A DNA stretch of 64,000 nucleotides from Natronoarchaeum rubrum (GTDB taxonomy: Archaea > Halobacteriota > Halobacteria > Halobacteriales > Natronoarchaeaceae), in the NCBI RefSeq assembly GCF_024494695.1, contig NZ_JANHDP010000003.1, forward strand, positions 248,001 to 312,000, written 5' to 3'. Every line of letters starts with the position of its first letter. The stretch's first letter is position 1. This document shows positions 46,818 to 54,976 of this stretch, piece after piece. Below the pieces are notes generated by a model. That model searched no databases, was not told where the DNA came from, and saw only the letters and a list, made by a program, of their open reading frames with translations. The translations under genes were made by a program, and so were the position numbers.

Positions 46818-49049
46818 TCAGCCGTCCCGGCGCGCGAGCAACTCCTCGACGGCGGCGTCGACGTCGGCGCGGATCGGCTCCAGATCGTCGATCGTCGTCC
46901 GGTTGTACTCGCGCTTGCTCACGTCGGTGTGCTCGGGGACGATCTCGTGGGCGCGGCGCGACCCCTCGGCCAGTCGGTCGACGAGGTCGTCCGACACGTC
47001 CGCCGCGGTCGGAAGGTACAGCCGCGAGACGACGGCCTTCGAGAGGCTGGACTTGCCCTCCGAGACGATATCGTCGAGCGAGCGCTGGTAGAGCGAGGAG
47101 TTCAGCAGCGCACAGAGGAAGTGGGCCTCGCGCTCGTCGTCGGTCGCGACGAACATGCAGTGATCGCCCGGCACGACCGGTTTCTCCCCGAGGTCTTCGT
47201 CCTCGACGGACGAGACGACGGCGAAGTGGGGCTTGTAGCCCAGCCGGCACCAGACGATCTTGTAGTCGGCCCAGGTGTACTCGCCGAGGCCGAACACGCT
47301 GTAGAAGGGGCCGCGATCGAGCCACGACGAGGAGCGCTCGGCGAGGCGCTCGCGTCGCGCGTCGAGGTAGTCGTACGTACGCGGGCACTCGCGTTCGAGT
47401 CGGTCCTCGTTGTCCTCGCCGGCCTGGCGCTGGGGGACGAGCCGGAGGTCGTGGCCGAACAGGCCGTACTTGACGACGTGGCGGGACTTGAGGTACGGAA
47501 AGACGTGATCGGGCTCGATGTCCGCGAGCTGGTCGCGGTCGATCTCGAACACCTCGCGCGCGTCGTCCTTGACGCCGTGGCGGATCTCGTGGTCGCAGTC
47601 GCCGAGCGCCCGGCGGTCGGCGTCCGCGCGGAGCCACGACGACGCGGGGTCCTCGGCGTCGACGGGGACGAACTCGGTCTCCTCGCGGCGGAGTGTGGCG
47701 TCGACCGCCGCGCGCGTCGAGAAGTCCGGTGCGGCGTCACCCCTCGACCACGCGGTGACGGGGATCGGCGTCGACGCGGACTCGCCGGCCGAGAGCGCGA
47801 AGATCGCCGCCCCAGCACGGACGCCGTCACCGAACGGCCGGAGGTCGGCGAAGTCGTGGACCCGGCGAACGCGAAGCGGGTCGCCGTCGAGGCGCTGGGC
47901 GCGCAGCCGTCGCCCCGCGGGCCCCTTCGCGATGGTGCGCTTGAGCACGAACGCGGCGTCGCCGTCGGCCGCGAGGTAGCGGTCCGCGCAGGTCAGCACG
48001 AACGGCACCGAGACGTCGTCGTTCGCGTGGCCCAGCAGCGCGGTCTTTCCGTCGCCGGGCGCCAGATCGAGTCGCTCGGCGGGGCCATCTCTCCAGGCCG
48101 TCCGGACGGCGTCGGGCAGGTCGCTCCAGGTGATCCACGGCGGGTTGCCGACGAGGTGGTCGACCCTCGGATCGAACGGCTCGCCCCGGTAGCGGAGGTC
48201 GTCGTCGCGCGTGACGCCGAGCGCGTCCGTGAGAAACACCGGAACGGCGACCGACTCGACCTCCGGCGAGCCGAGGAGAGGCGCCAGCGAAAGCACGTAC
48301 GACAGCGTCGCGCTCCGAACCGCCACGGGATTCAGGTCGATCCCGAACACGCCGTCGGTGATCCGGTCGAGTCGCTCTCGCGCGTCCAGCCCGGCGTCCG
48401 CGGTCGCCGCGAGCTTGCGATCGATCAGGACCGAGAGGAACGCGCCCGAGCCACAGCCCGGATCGAGGTAGGTGTCGGCGCCGACGTCGTCTTCGAGCGC
48501 GTCGACGGCCAGCGCGGCGACGCCGCGGGGCGTGTAGTACTCGCCGAGCGCGAGGCGAACGGGGCGGGTCACCACCGACTCGTAGAGTTGCCGGAGCGCG
48601 TCGGGATCGACGGCGTTCGGCGCGGCCGCCGATCCGGACGCCGCGGCGAGCTCGGCGTCAACGAGCGATCGGAGTTCGTCGTCCGCGACCGCGTCGTGGA
48701 CCGCCCGGAGGTCGACGCCGAGCGCGCCGGTGTTCGCGCCGGGTGCGCGATCGCGCACGCGAACGTCGAGCGCCCGCTCGACCGCGGCGAACAGTCGTTC
48801 GAGCAGAAAATCGTAGTACAGCCAATCGCGGACGAGCGCTTCGCGCGAGCGCTCGCCCGGCAACGAGTCGACGGCGTCGCCGTGGCTCCGGCGGACGAAC
48901 TGGAGCCAGTCCGCGACGGCGTCAGCGACGACGCCGTCGTCCGCGCGGTCGCGGGCGGCCGCCGCGTACCGCGCGTGGGCGTCGCTCTCGCGTCCGAGTC
49001 GGTCCGCCAGTCGTGCGCCCGCGTCGGGGGCGAGAGCCGCGTCAGTCAT
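46818..49049 (-). CDS. Solitary N6-adenine DNA methyltransferase (Eco57I/TaqI-like)
   Basis: This 743-aa protein has gamma-class N6-adenine methylase motifs: motif X GEYYTPRGVA (~169-178), motif I LDPGCGSGAF (~195-204), FGIDLNPVAV, and the catalytic NPPW (302-305). The C-terminal ~350 residues match a TaqI-type target-recognition region (HGVKDDAREVF, HVFPYLKSRHV, HCMFVATDDE). The N-terminal ~160 residues are helical and show no PD-(D/E)xK nuclease signature, so it does not look like a type IIG restriction enzyme. No restriction partner gene is adjacent. Likely an orphan epigenetic or protective methylase; the target site is unknown. Confidence 0.88.
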   Translation of the reverse strand: MTDAALAPDAGARLADRLGRESDAHARYAAAARDRADDGVVADAVADWLQFVRRSHGDAVDSLPGERSREALVRDWLYYDFLLERLFAAVERALDVRVRDRAPGANTGALGVDLRAVHDAVADDELRSLVDAELAAASGSAAAPNAVDPDALRQLYESVVTRPVRLALGEYYTPRGVAALAVDALEDDVGADTYLDPGCGSGAFLSVLIDRKLAATADAGLDARERLDRITDGVFGIDLNPVAVRSATLSYVLSLAPLLGSPEVESVAVPVFLTDALGVTRDDDLRYRGEPFDPRVDHLVGNPPWITWSDLPDAVRTAWRDGPAERLDLAPGDGKTALLGHANDDVSVPFVLTCADRYLAADGDAAFVLKRTIAKGPAGRRLRAQRLDGDPLRVRRVHDFADLRPFGDGVRAGAAIFALSAGESASTPIPVTAWSRGDAAPDFSTRAAVDATLRREETEFVPVDAEDPASSWLRADADRRALGDCDHEIRHGVKDDAREVFEIDRDQLADIEPDHVFPYLKSRHVVKYGLFGHDLRLVPQRQAGEDNEDRLERECPRTYDYLDARRERLAERSSSWLDRGPFYSVFGLGEYTWADYKIVWCRLGYKPHFAVVSSVEDEDLGEKPVVPGDHCMFVATDDEREAHFLCALLNSSLYQRSLDDIVSEGKSSLSKAVVSRLYLPTAADVSDDLVDRLAEGSRRAHEIVPEHTDVSKREYNRTTIDDLEPIRADVDAAVEELLARRDG

Positions 49050-49192
49050 CGTTCCGTGTTCAGGCCCGCCGTTCGGGTGCGGTGTCGGCCCTGACGTTGC
49101 CGGGGCGGCATTAAAAGTGTTCGAGTCTCGCGGTTCGACGCGGTCGCCGGCCGCCCGCGACTTTCATGTCACTCGCGCCGGTAGCTGGCCGC

Positions 49193-49339
49193 ATGCGCTC
49201 CGAAGAGGAAGTCCGCGAGCAGTACGAGTACCTGCAGGACCAGCTCGACGACGAGGAGATGCGTCACGAAGGCGTCCGAAAACTGTTCAGTCACTACAAG
49301 CGGGCGCTCGGGTGGGTTCTCGAGGAGGAACACATGTAA
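49193..49339 (+). CDS. 48-residue acidic helical protein
   Basis: This small gene has coding character: ATG, 48 codons and TAA. The product MRSEEEVREQYEYLQDQLDD... is amphipathic and helical, then HSHYK-like residues (LFSHYKRALGWVLEEEHM). Codon use shows the GC-rich third positions of real haloarchaeal genes. A TATA-like CATTAAAAG (49109-49117) is upstream. It is divergent from the methylase gene and followed by a T-rich stretch (49347-49356) that could terminate transcription. Function unknown; small helical proteins of this kind are common conserved families in haloarchaea. Confidence 0.65.
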   Translation: MRSEEEVREQYEYLQDQLDDEEMRHEGVRKLFSHYKRALGWVLEEEHM

Positions 49340-49390
49340 ACGCAGCTTAATTTTTTGATCAGGGAAGCGAACGGTAGGCTGGTGTCGAAA

Positions 49391-49507
49391 CATTTAAGAT
49401 CAACGAGTGAATTTGCTCAGGTGACGCTTCGCTTGGAGGGCCGAAGCGTCAGCGGGGACCAATTCAGGGCGGCAAGCGATCGCGCGTTTTTCGCGCGCGA
49501 TTCGCTT
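49391..49507 (+). ncRNA. Candidate structured leader or small RNA with two strong hairpins upstream of the glutaredoxin gene
   Basis: CATTTAAG at 49391-49398 is a TATA candidate that would start transcription near 49418. Directly after it comes a perfect 9-bp stem, GACGCTTCG/CGAAGCGTC (49423-49431 with 49442-49450). Next is an imperfect 13-bp stem, AAGCGATCGCGCG with its complement (49474-49486 with 49494-49507, one bulged T, loop of 7). The glutaredoxin ATG is at 49587. It may be a 5' leader of ~170 nt or a separate RNA; no coding frame here looks real. Confidence 0.4.
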
Positions 49508-49586
49508 TCCTGTTTCGACGAATCGACGAGCGGCGGCGCCGTGCCGAATCGCAACCGTTCTTCTTCCGCAGTGCCAACGCGGAGGC

Positions 49587-49841
49587 ATGGCTGAGCCGGT
49601 TCCGATCACCGTGTACACGAGAGAGAACTGTCACCTCTGCGACGAGGCCGTCGAGACGCTGACCCGGATCGCCGACTCGGAAGGTGTCGCGATCGACATC
49701 GACGAGGTCGACGTCGACGAGGATCCCGAGCTCGCCGAGGAGTACGGCGACCGGGTTCCCTACGTGCTGGTCGACGGGACGCCGAAGTTCAAGTACAGAG
49801 TCGACGCCGCAAAGGCCCGTAGCGTGCTTTCACGGCAGTAA
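49587..49841 (+). CDS. Glutaredoxin-like (thioredoxin-fold) protein
   Basis: This 84-aa thioredoxin-fold protein has the active site VYTRENCHLCDEAVETL (Cys-x-x-Cys), an acidic middle, and the cis-proline segment DRVPYVLVDGTPKFKYRVD. It resembles DUF836/glutaredoxin-2-like proteins, short redox proteins that act on thiols in the cytoplasm. The Cys-His-Leu-Cys pair is intact. It is preceded by a structured leader region and followed after ~110 bp by a PadR regulator gene, which might be regulatory neighbours. Confidence 0.88.
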   Translation: MAEPVPITVYTRENCHLCDEAVETLTRIADSEGVAIDIDEVDVDEDPELAEEYGDRVPYVLVDGTPKFKYRVDAAKARSVLSRQ

Positions 49842-49951
49842 CGGCGCAATCTGCGAGCGACGCCGGTCGCGATCCCGGTCGGTTTCTCCAAAACTGTTAG
49901 GTGTTCGTTTTGTGTGGTAGCTGGTCGTATTCGATTACAGAGGCAAACACG

Positions 49952-50275
49952 ATGTACGATCTCACCGGCTTCAAGCGCGACCTGTTGTACGTAATCGCGG
50001 GACTGGAAGAGCCCCACGGGCTGGCGATCAAGTCCGAACTCGAGGACTATTACGAGTCCGAAGTCCATCCCGGGCGGCTCTATCCGAATCTCGACGACCT
50101 CGTCGAAGAAGGACTGGTCGAGAAAGGATCACACGATCGCCGGACGAACGCCTACGAACTCTCCGAGAAAGGGTACGAGACGCTCTCGCAGCGTCGCGAC
50201 TGGGAGAGGAAGTACTACGGCGACCAGACGCCGACAGAAGATGCCACGAGCGTTCCCGCTCACGCGGGCAACTGA
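49952..50275 (+). CDS. PadR family transcriptional regulator
   Basis: This 107-aa winged-helix regulator begins MYDLTGFKRDLLYVIAGLEEPHGLAI, then SELEDYYESEVHPGRLYPNLDDLVEEGLVEKG, which is the PadR DNA-binding helix and the typical GRLYPNL...LVEEGLV pattern, with the wing NAYELSEKGYE. Its C-terminal segment is short, so it belongs to the small haloarchaeal PadR-like group. PadR proteins act as ligand- or stress-responsive repressors; the target is unknown. The ATG at 49952 was chosen over longer in-frame starts. Confidence 0.9.
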   Translation: MYDLTGFKRDLLYVIAGLEEPHGLAIKSELEDYYESEVHPGRLYPNLDDLVEEGLVEKGSHDRRTNAYELSEKGYETLSQRRDWERKYYGDQTPTEDATSVPAHAGN

Positions 50276-50325
50276 ACGGACGGTAGCTCCCCACGATAGC
50301 GTCTTTCGGCGGGACGCAGGGCGAA

Positions 50326-51300
50326 TCAGACCGTCAGTTCCGAGTCCGACGACGCGTTAGCGAACAGGTCGGCCACCAGACCGGCGCCGTCGTTCGTCTC
50401 CGCGAGGTTCTCCATCAGCACCGTCTCGCTGGGGAAGAGCCGCTCGCCCAGCTCGAGGCCGTGCTCGCGCGCCGTCGACCCAGTGACCGTCAGGTAGACG
50501 CCGAGCCCGGCGTCTGCGATGGCGGCTTCTTCCTCGCGGCCGTTCTGGGGATAACAGAAGTCGACGCCCTCGACGGCGTCGGTTCCGAGCACCGCCTCGA
50601 CGAGCCGTTCGTAGCGCGGCGAGATACACAGCGGCCCCTCGTACTCGCGAACGAACTCGCGATCGAACGCGTCGTCCGTCCCTTCGCGTCGAAGATCGGG
50701 TTGGCCCATCAGCGTGTGATAGACCGTATCGCCGAGTCCGGCGACGACCCGGACGTCGGTGTCGCGGGGATCGATGCGAGCGTTGAGGTCCGCGATCGAC
50801 TCCAGCGGTTCGGCCCGCAGGCCGACGACCTCCTCTAGCACGAGGTCGGCGCTGTCGAACCCCAGCGCGAACTCGTGGGTGCGCAGCGCTCGAAACGGCT
50901 CCTCGCGGCCGATCAGCTGCAGCTCGACGTCGCCCAGCGGGATCGTGACGCTGTCGAACACGATCCGGCGCGGGCGTCCCTTTCGGTCGTCCCGCAGCAG
51001 CGTGTACTCGGGGCGCCCCGGCGCCGAGAGATCACTGTACTCCGCGAGGCGCTCGTAGACGTCGTCCGCGGCGGTCTGCTCGCCCTTGGCGATCGCCTTC
51101 TCGTAGCGCAGGATGGAGCTGATCGAATCGGCCAGCGAGGCGACGTCGACGCCGGCGGAGAGATCAGCCGTCGAGGATCGTTCGCTGCCGTGGCGCTCGG
51201 AGGAGAGATGGCTGTCCTCGACGCGCGTCGCAAGGCGGTCGAGCACGGCCTCGAGCGGGCGCCCCTTGCGAGGGACGGCCACGGGAATCGTCTCAGTCAT
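50326..51300 (-). CDS. HisG-like (ATP phosphoribosyltransferase-fold) protein, divergent
   Basis: This 324-aa protein starts TIPVAVPRKGRPLEAVLDRL, close to the HisG opening (alanine-proline-x-KGR). Near the C-terminus REEEAAIADAGLGVYLTVTGSTAREHGLEL parallels the HisG stretch with IADAIVDxTxTGxTLRxNxL. In between is an added ~60-residue Ser/Asp-rich and helical segment (about residues 40-100) that ordinary HisG lacks. The Rossmann-like binding-protein fold is therefore plausible, but histidine biosynthesis is not established; no his genes are nearby. Start MTET was chosen over a longer frame. Confidence 0.6.
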   Translation of the reverse strand: MTETIPVAVPRKGRPLEAVLDRLATRVEDSHLSSERHGSERSSTADLSAGVDVASLADSISSILRYEKAIAKGEQTAADDVYERLAEYSDLSAPGRPEYTLLRDDRKGRPRRIVFDSVTIPLGDVELQLIGREEPFRALRTHEFALGFDSADLVLEEVVGLRAEPLESIADLNARIDPRDTDVRVVAGLGDTVYHTLMGQPDLRREGTDDAFDREFVREYEGPLCISPRYERLVEAVLGTDAVEGVDFCYPQNGREEEAAIADAGLGVYLTVTGSTAREHGLELGERLFPSETVLMENLAETNDGAGLVADLFANASSDSELTV

Positions 51301-51339
51301 TAGCGGGACGACGGTCCCGCCGGTCAAACAGGTTGCGAT

Positions 51340-53352
51340 TCAGTTAAACATCTCGCCGAGCTGGTCGCGCCAGTCCTGGATCTCTCGGACTTCGGACTCG
51401 ACCGAGTCGACGTCCTCGGCGACCGAATCCAGCTGCTCGTCGAGTTCGTCGAGGGATTCCGACAGCTCCGAGACGTCCGCAGCGGCGTCTTCGGCGACGC
51501 CCTCGACGTCTGCGAGCTGCTCGCTCAGGTCGTCGAGCTCCGCGCGAACGGCGTCGACGTTCTCGCCGACCTCGCCGATCTCCGAGTCGACCCGATCGAC
51601 CGAGTCGGAGACGGACTCGACGGCTTCGTCGACGTCTGCGAGCCGCTCGTCCGCGGCGTCGACCCGCTCGTCGACCGACGACACGTCCTCGGCGACCGAG
51701 TCGACACGATCGTCCACGTCGTCGACCCGCTCGTCGACCGCCGTCGCGTGCTGGTCCACGTCGGCGACGCGTCCCTGAAGGCTATCGATCGCTTCGTCGT
51801 TCTCGTCGACCGACGACTCGACCGCCGCGACGTCTGCCTCCAGAGCCTCGACGGTCGACTGGAGATCCTCGATCAGTTCGTCGCCCTGCCCGTTCTCGGC
51901 GAGGAACTCCTCCATCGCGCCGGCGTAGGCGCTGACCTCCTCGACGCGAGACTGGAGGTGGTCGATCCGCGCGACGACGCTCGAATCGACGCCGCCGGCG
52001 TCCGCGTCCTCGGCGTCGACGCCGAGATCGAGTTCCTCGCGGAGCACCGCCTTGTCTTCCTCGTCGACGCGCCCGGCGCGGAGTTCCTCGGCGAGCGCGC
52101 TCGCGACGCCACCTTCCTCGGCGATCGTCGCATCGGCCGTCGGTTCGGTGTCGGAGGCCGTGCCGTCGTCGGCAGCCGCTTCGTCGTCGGGCTCGGCAAC
52201 AGCCGCTTCGGCGTCGGCATCGGCGACCGACGCTTCGTCGTCCTCGACGATGTCGGCTTCCGGCTCCTCGGCCTCGGTATCCACATCGTCAAGCTCGGTC
52301 TCGGCATCCATTTCGTTAGCCTCCGCGTCCACTTCCTCAGCCTCGGCGCCGACTTCCTCAGCCCCGAGCGCTGCCTCGTCGACGTCTGCGTCGATTTCCG
52401 TCTCGTCGTCCGCGTCGTCGGCTTCAGCACCGGCGGAGTCCGCGTCCTCGACCTCGGCGTCTGTTTCCTCGGCGTCGATGAGGTCCGCCTCGTCGTCCTC
52501 GATCATCTCGTCGACGGCGTCGATGTCGTCAGCTTCCGCGGCGTCCGCGTCGTCGGCGTCCGTGTCGTCGACGTCCGCGTCGTCCGGCTCGCCGGCATCG
52601 GCCTCGTCGTCGCCGGCGGGGACGTCGATCTCGATCTCCGGTTCGTCGTCGTCCGTCTCCGCATCGTCGGTCTCGGGGTCGGGAATCTGTTCTTCCAGAC
52701 CGAGGTCGAAGTCCTCGTCGGCCCCCTCGTCTTCGTCGTCTTCCGCCTCGGCATCGTCTGACTCGCCATCGAGGTCGACGTCGCCGAGGTTGAGATCGAG
52801 GCCGTCGTCGTCGGCTTCCGCGTCGTCCGTCTCGTCGGCCTCCTGGTCGAGTCCGGGCATCGAGTCGGATTCGCCGGAGATCATGTCCTTGACGGCCTGG
52901 CTGCTCTCCTTCGACGCGATGTCGTCGATCGTCGAGTCCGCGACCGCCTCGGCGTCCGACCGATCGGCGCCGTCGGCGTCCACGTTGGCCGGGCGCACCT
53001 CGGCGATCTCGGGCGGGGTGAGGAACGCGTCGGCGTCCTCGGGGTCGTCGATCCGGATGCCGTAGACGGTCACGAGCTCCTCGCCGGGCTCGACAGAGTG
53101 TTCGAACTCGACCGTGTGGTCCTCGTAGGCGGTCCAGTGCTCGCTCTCGTACTCGGGATGGAACCCGACGCCGTCCATCGGGAACTCCTCGGGAATCGGC
53201 TCCGAGAGCCGGAGCGTCGCCTCGTCGTCGCGCGTCGACTCGATCCTGAACTCGATCGTCGGCACCGCGAAGTCCTCGGTCTCGAACGCCTTCCGGACGG
53301 TGATCCCGTCGGAAGACACCTCGACTGCTTCCCTGGCGGCCTCTTCAGTCAT
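51340..53352 (-). CDS. Acidic protein with beta-rich head and long coiled coil
   Basis: This 670-aa protein is in three parts. Residues ~1-120 form a beta-rich domain (TVRKAFETEDFAVPTIEFRIES...VTVYGIRIDDP). Residues ~120-440 are an extremely acidic low-complexity region of Asp/Glu/Ala repeats. Residues ~445-670 show a clear heptad pattern (DVDQHATAVDERVDDVDDRVDS, VDERVDAADERLADVDEAVES), so a long coiled coil is expected. No Walker motifs, so not an SMC ATPase. The ATG has a TATA-like TTTTATG about 29 nt upstream. The function is unknown; the layout suggests a scaffold or cell-structure role. Confidence 0.75.
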   Translation of the reverse strand: MTEEAAREAVEVSSDGITVRKAFETEDFAVPTIEFRIESTRDDEATLRLSEPIPEEFPMDGVGFHPEYESEHWTAYEDHTVEFEHSVEPGEELVTVYGIRIDDPEDADAFLTPPEIAEVRPANVDADGADRSDAEAVADSTIDDIASKESSQAVKDMISGESDSMPGLDQEADETDDAEADDDGLDLNLGDVDLDGESDDAEAEDDEDEGADEDFDLGLEEQIPDPETDDAETDDDEPEIEIDVPAGDDEADAGEPDDADVDDTDADDADAAEADDIDAVDEMIEDDEADLIDAEETDAEVEDADSAGAEADDADDETEIDADVDEAALGAEEVGAEAEEVDAEANEMDAETELDDVDTEAEEPEADIVEDDEASVADADAEAAVAEPDDEAAADDGTASDTEPTADATIAEEGGVASALAEELRAGRVDEEDKAVLREELDLGVDAEDADAGGVDSSVVARIDHLQSRVEEVSAYAGAMEEFLAENGQGDELIEDLQSTVEALEADVAAVESSVDENDEAIDSLQGRVADVDQHATAVDERVDDVDDRVDSVAEDVSSVDERVDAADERLADVDEAVESVSDSVDRVDSEIGEVGENVDAVRAELDDLSEQLADVEGVAEDAAADVSELSESLDELDEQLDSVAEDVDSVESEVREIQDWRDQLGEMFN

Positions 53353-53511
53353 ACGGGGGCCTTTCTGGACTACCAACATAAAAGGATCGGGCACGTATCC
53401 CGCAACAGTTCTATTCGCAGCACGCAGACATCGTACTATACTATCTCGCCGAGAAATATAAGAAAGTCGTCGTAATCGCGGGGTGGGAGAGACCGCGCGC
53501 AGCGGCGAGCC

Positions 53512-54348
53512 CTACAGTTCCACTCGGTCGCCGATCTCCACGATCTCCAGCGAGCCGGGAGACTCGAAGCTCTTGGCGTGGTGGTGGAGCACCTTCGGGT
53601 CGGCGGTCAGCCCCTTCCACATGTCCCAGTGGCTCGGCAGGAACCGATCGAACTGCAGGTCGCTGGCGGCTTTGATCGCCTGATTCTCGTCGTTGTACCA
53701 CTTCGTGCGGATCGGCTCGCCGGTCTCCTTGTCGGGAACGTTGCCGACCGTACCGAACGCGAGTACGCCCAGATCGATGTCGTATTCGTCGCCGACGCGC
53801 TCGAACTCGTCGCTGGGTTTGGTGTCGCCGCCGTGGAAGAACGTCGCGCCCTCGTACTCGATCACGTAGGAAACGGGGTGGGTTGCGTCGGCGTCCTGCG
53901 CGACCTCGACGGTGATCGAGACCTCGCCGACCTCGAACTCGTCGCCCTCGGCGACCTCGACGAACTGGTCGTCGGCGATGTCGTAGTCGGCCTGCCAGTC
54001 CTCGTCGTCGAGCGCGACGTCGAGGCTGTCGTCAGGCGCGTACAGCGGGGCGCCAGTCGCTTCGAGGATCGGCGCCTGGCTCGGGCCGTGGACGTGGTCG
54101 GTGTGCTCGTGGGTCGCCAGCACGGCGTCGGCGTCGGCGACGTCCTCGGGGTCGAACGGGACGGGGATCATCCGCAGCGTCCGCGGCGGGTCGCCCAGTC
54201 CGACGTAGGGGTCGATAAACAGCGTCGTGCCGTCGCCGGCCTTCACTGCGAAGCCGTTGCAGCCGAGATACCAGACGGCGATGCCGTCGGGTTCTGCCGC
54301 CTCGATCTCGCGGGGCAGCCAGTCGCCCCAGTCGCTTTCGATCTCCAT
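53512..54348 (-). CDS. Metallo-beta-lactamase-fold hydrolase (UlaG-like)
   Basis: This 278-aa protein has the zinc-binding motif THEHTDHVHG (HxHxDH) and later HGGDTKPSDEF and PSHWDMWKG with further His/Asp ligands, typical of UlaG-like L-ascorbate-6-phosphate lactonase relatives. The opening strand is VWYLGCNGFAVKAGDGTTLFIDPY. Members hydrolyse cyclic esters or phosphoesters; the substrate is unknown. The ATG at 54348 removes an 18-codon Arg/Ser-rich extension. Confidence 0.88.
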   Translation of the reverse strand: MEIESDWGDWLPREIEAAEPDGIAVWYLGCNGFAVKAGDGTTLFIDPYVGLGDPPRTLRMIPVPFDPEDVADADAVLATHEHTDHVHGPSQAPILEATGAPLYAPDDSLDVALDDEDWQADYDIADDQFVEVAEGDEFEVGEVSITVEVAQDADATHPVSYVIEYEGATFFHGGDTKPSDEFERVGDEYDIDLGVLAFGTVGNVPDKETGEPIRTKWYNDENQAIKAASDLQFDRFLPSHWDMWKGLTADPKVLHHHAKSFESPGSLEIVEIGDRVEL

Positions 54349-54427
54349 ACCCGAAACCTGGGACCAGTCGGAGCCTAAGTGTTGTGCTCTCGGACGGGGC
54401 ACGTCGGTCGGAACGCGAAAAGAGCGT

Positions 54428-54820
54428 CTAGTCTTCGCAGCAGCCGCCTGCTTCCTCGCCGAAGTCGATGTCGAGCGGCTCGGAAATCGCGTCGTTGATC
54501 GCTTCGAGCTTGGCGTCGAGCCGGTTCTGGGCTTCCAGATACTCGGCCATCACGGGGATCTCGTGAAGTTCGCTCTGTGCCTGCTGGAGTTCCTGAAGGT
54601 CCTCCTGGGAAGCGTCGCCGGTCTGCCGGGCGAGCATGAACTCCTGGCGGAGCTGCTCGAACTCCTCGATGCGTTCCTGGGCGTCCTCCGACACCTCGAC
54701 GGCGGCCTGGGCCTCCTGCAGCTCGCGGTACTCGGGGAGCTGCTCGATCGCCTCGCCGAGTTGGCGGCCGAGCGCCTCGACGTCCTGCTCGATCGTGCCG
54801 GCGTCGGTCTCGATGCTCAT
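54428..54820 (-). CDS. YlbF/YmcA family protein
   Basis: This 130-aa helical protein has LPEYRELQEAQAAVEVSEDAQERIEEFEQLRQEF, the YlbF-type helix pair, then ELQQAQSELHEIPVMAEYLEAQNRL. In Bacillus YlbF, YmcA and YaaT form a complex that binds Fe-S clusters and affects RNase Y and competence; haloarchaeal members are stand-alone and uncharacterised. The C-terminus ends EEAGGCCED with adjacent Cys residues, which could take part in metal or redox chemistry. The gene sits between the metallo-hydrolase and CHAT genes. Confidence 0.85.
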   Translation of the reverse strand: MSIETDAGTIEQDVEALGRQLGEAIEQLPEYRELQEAQAAVEVSEDAQERIEEFEQLRQEFMLARQTGDASQEDLQELQQAQSELHEIPVMAEYLEAQNRLDAKLEAINDAISEPLDIDFGEEAGGCCED

Positions 54821-54976
54821 GCCCCGACGTTGCCGCCCGAGGCGTTTGAAGCTGCCGGAAGCGGCCGGAGGATCGGATACGGAGCCGTCGTCTGCGCCCG
54901 CCTCGTCCGCTGATCGGCGGCGATGGCGTCCGCCCCGATCGCTGATCGACGCCGTCGTCGCCGCTGCGGTGCGAGC

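Noticed and set aside
46818..49049. Type IIG restriction-modification enzyme
   Set aside because: No PD-(D/E)xK pattern visible in the N-terminal part and no specificity or nuclease gene beside it.
49355..49594. 79-codon frame across the two hairpins, starting with TTG
   Set aside because: Low-quality start, Ser/Arg-rich product and overlap with the glutaredoxin start; the inverted repeats explain the sequence better.
50326..51300. Genuine hisG of histidine biosynthesis
   Set aside because: Extra insertion, divergent core and no his neighbours; only the fold similarity is kept.
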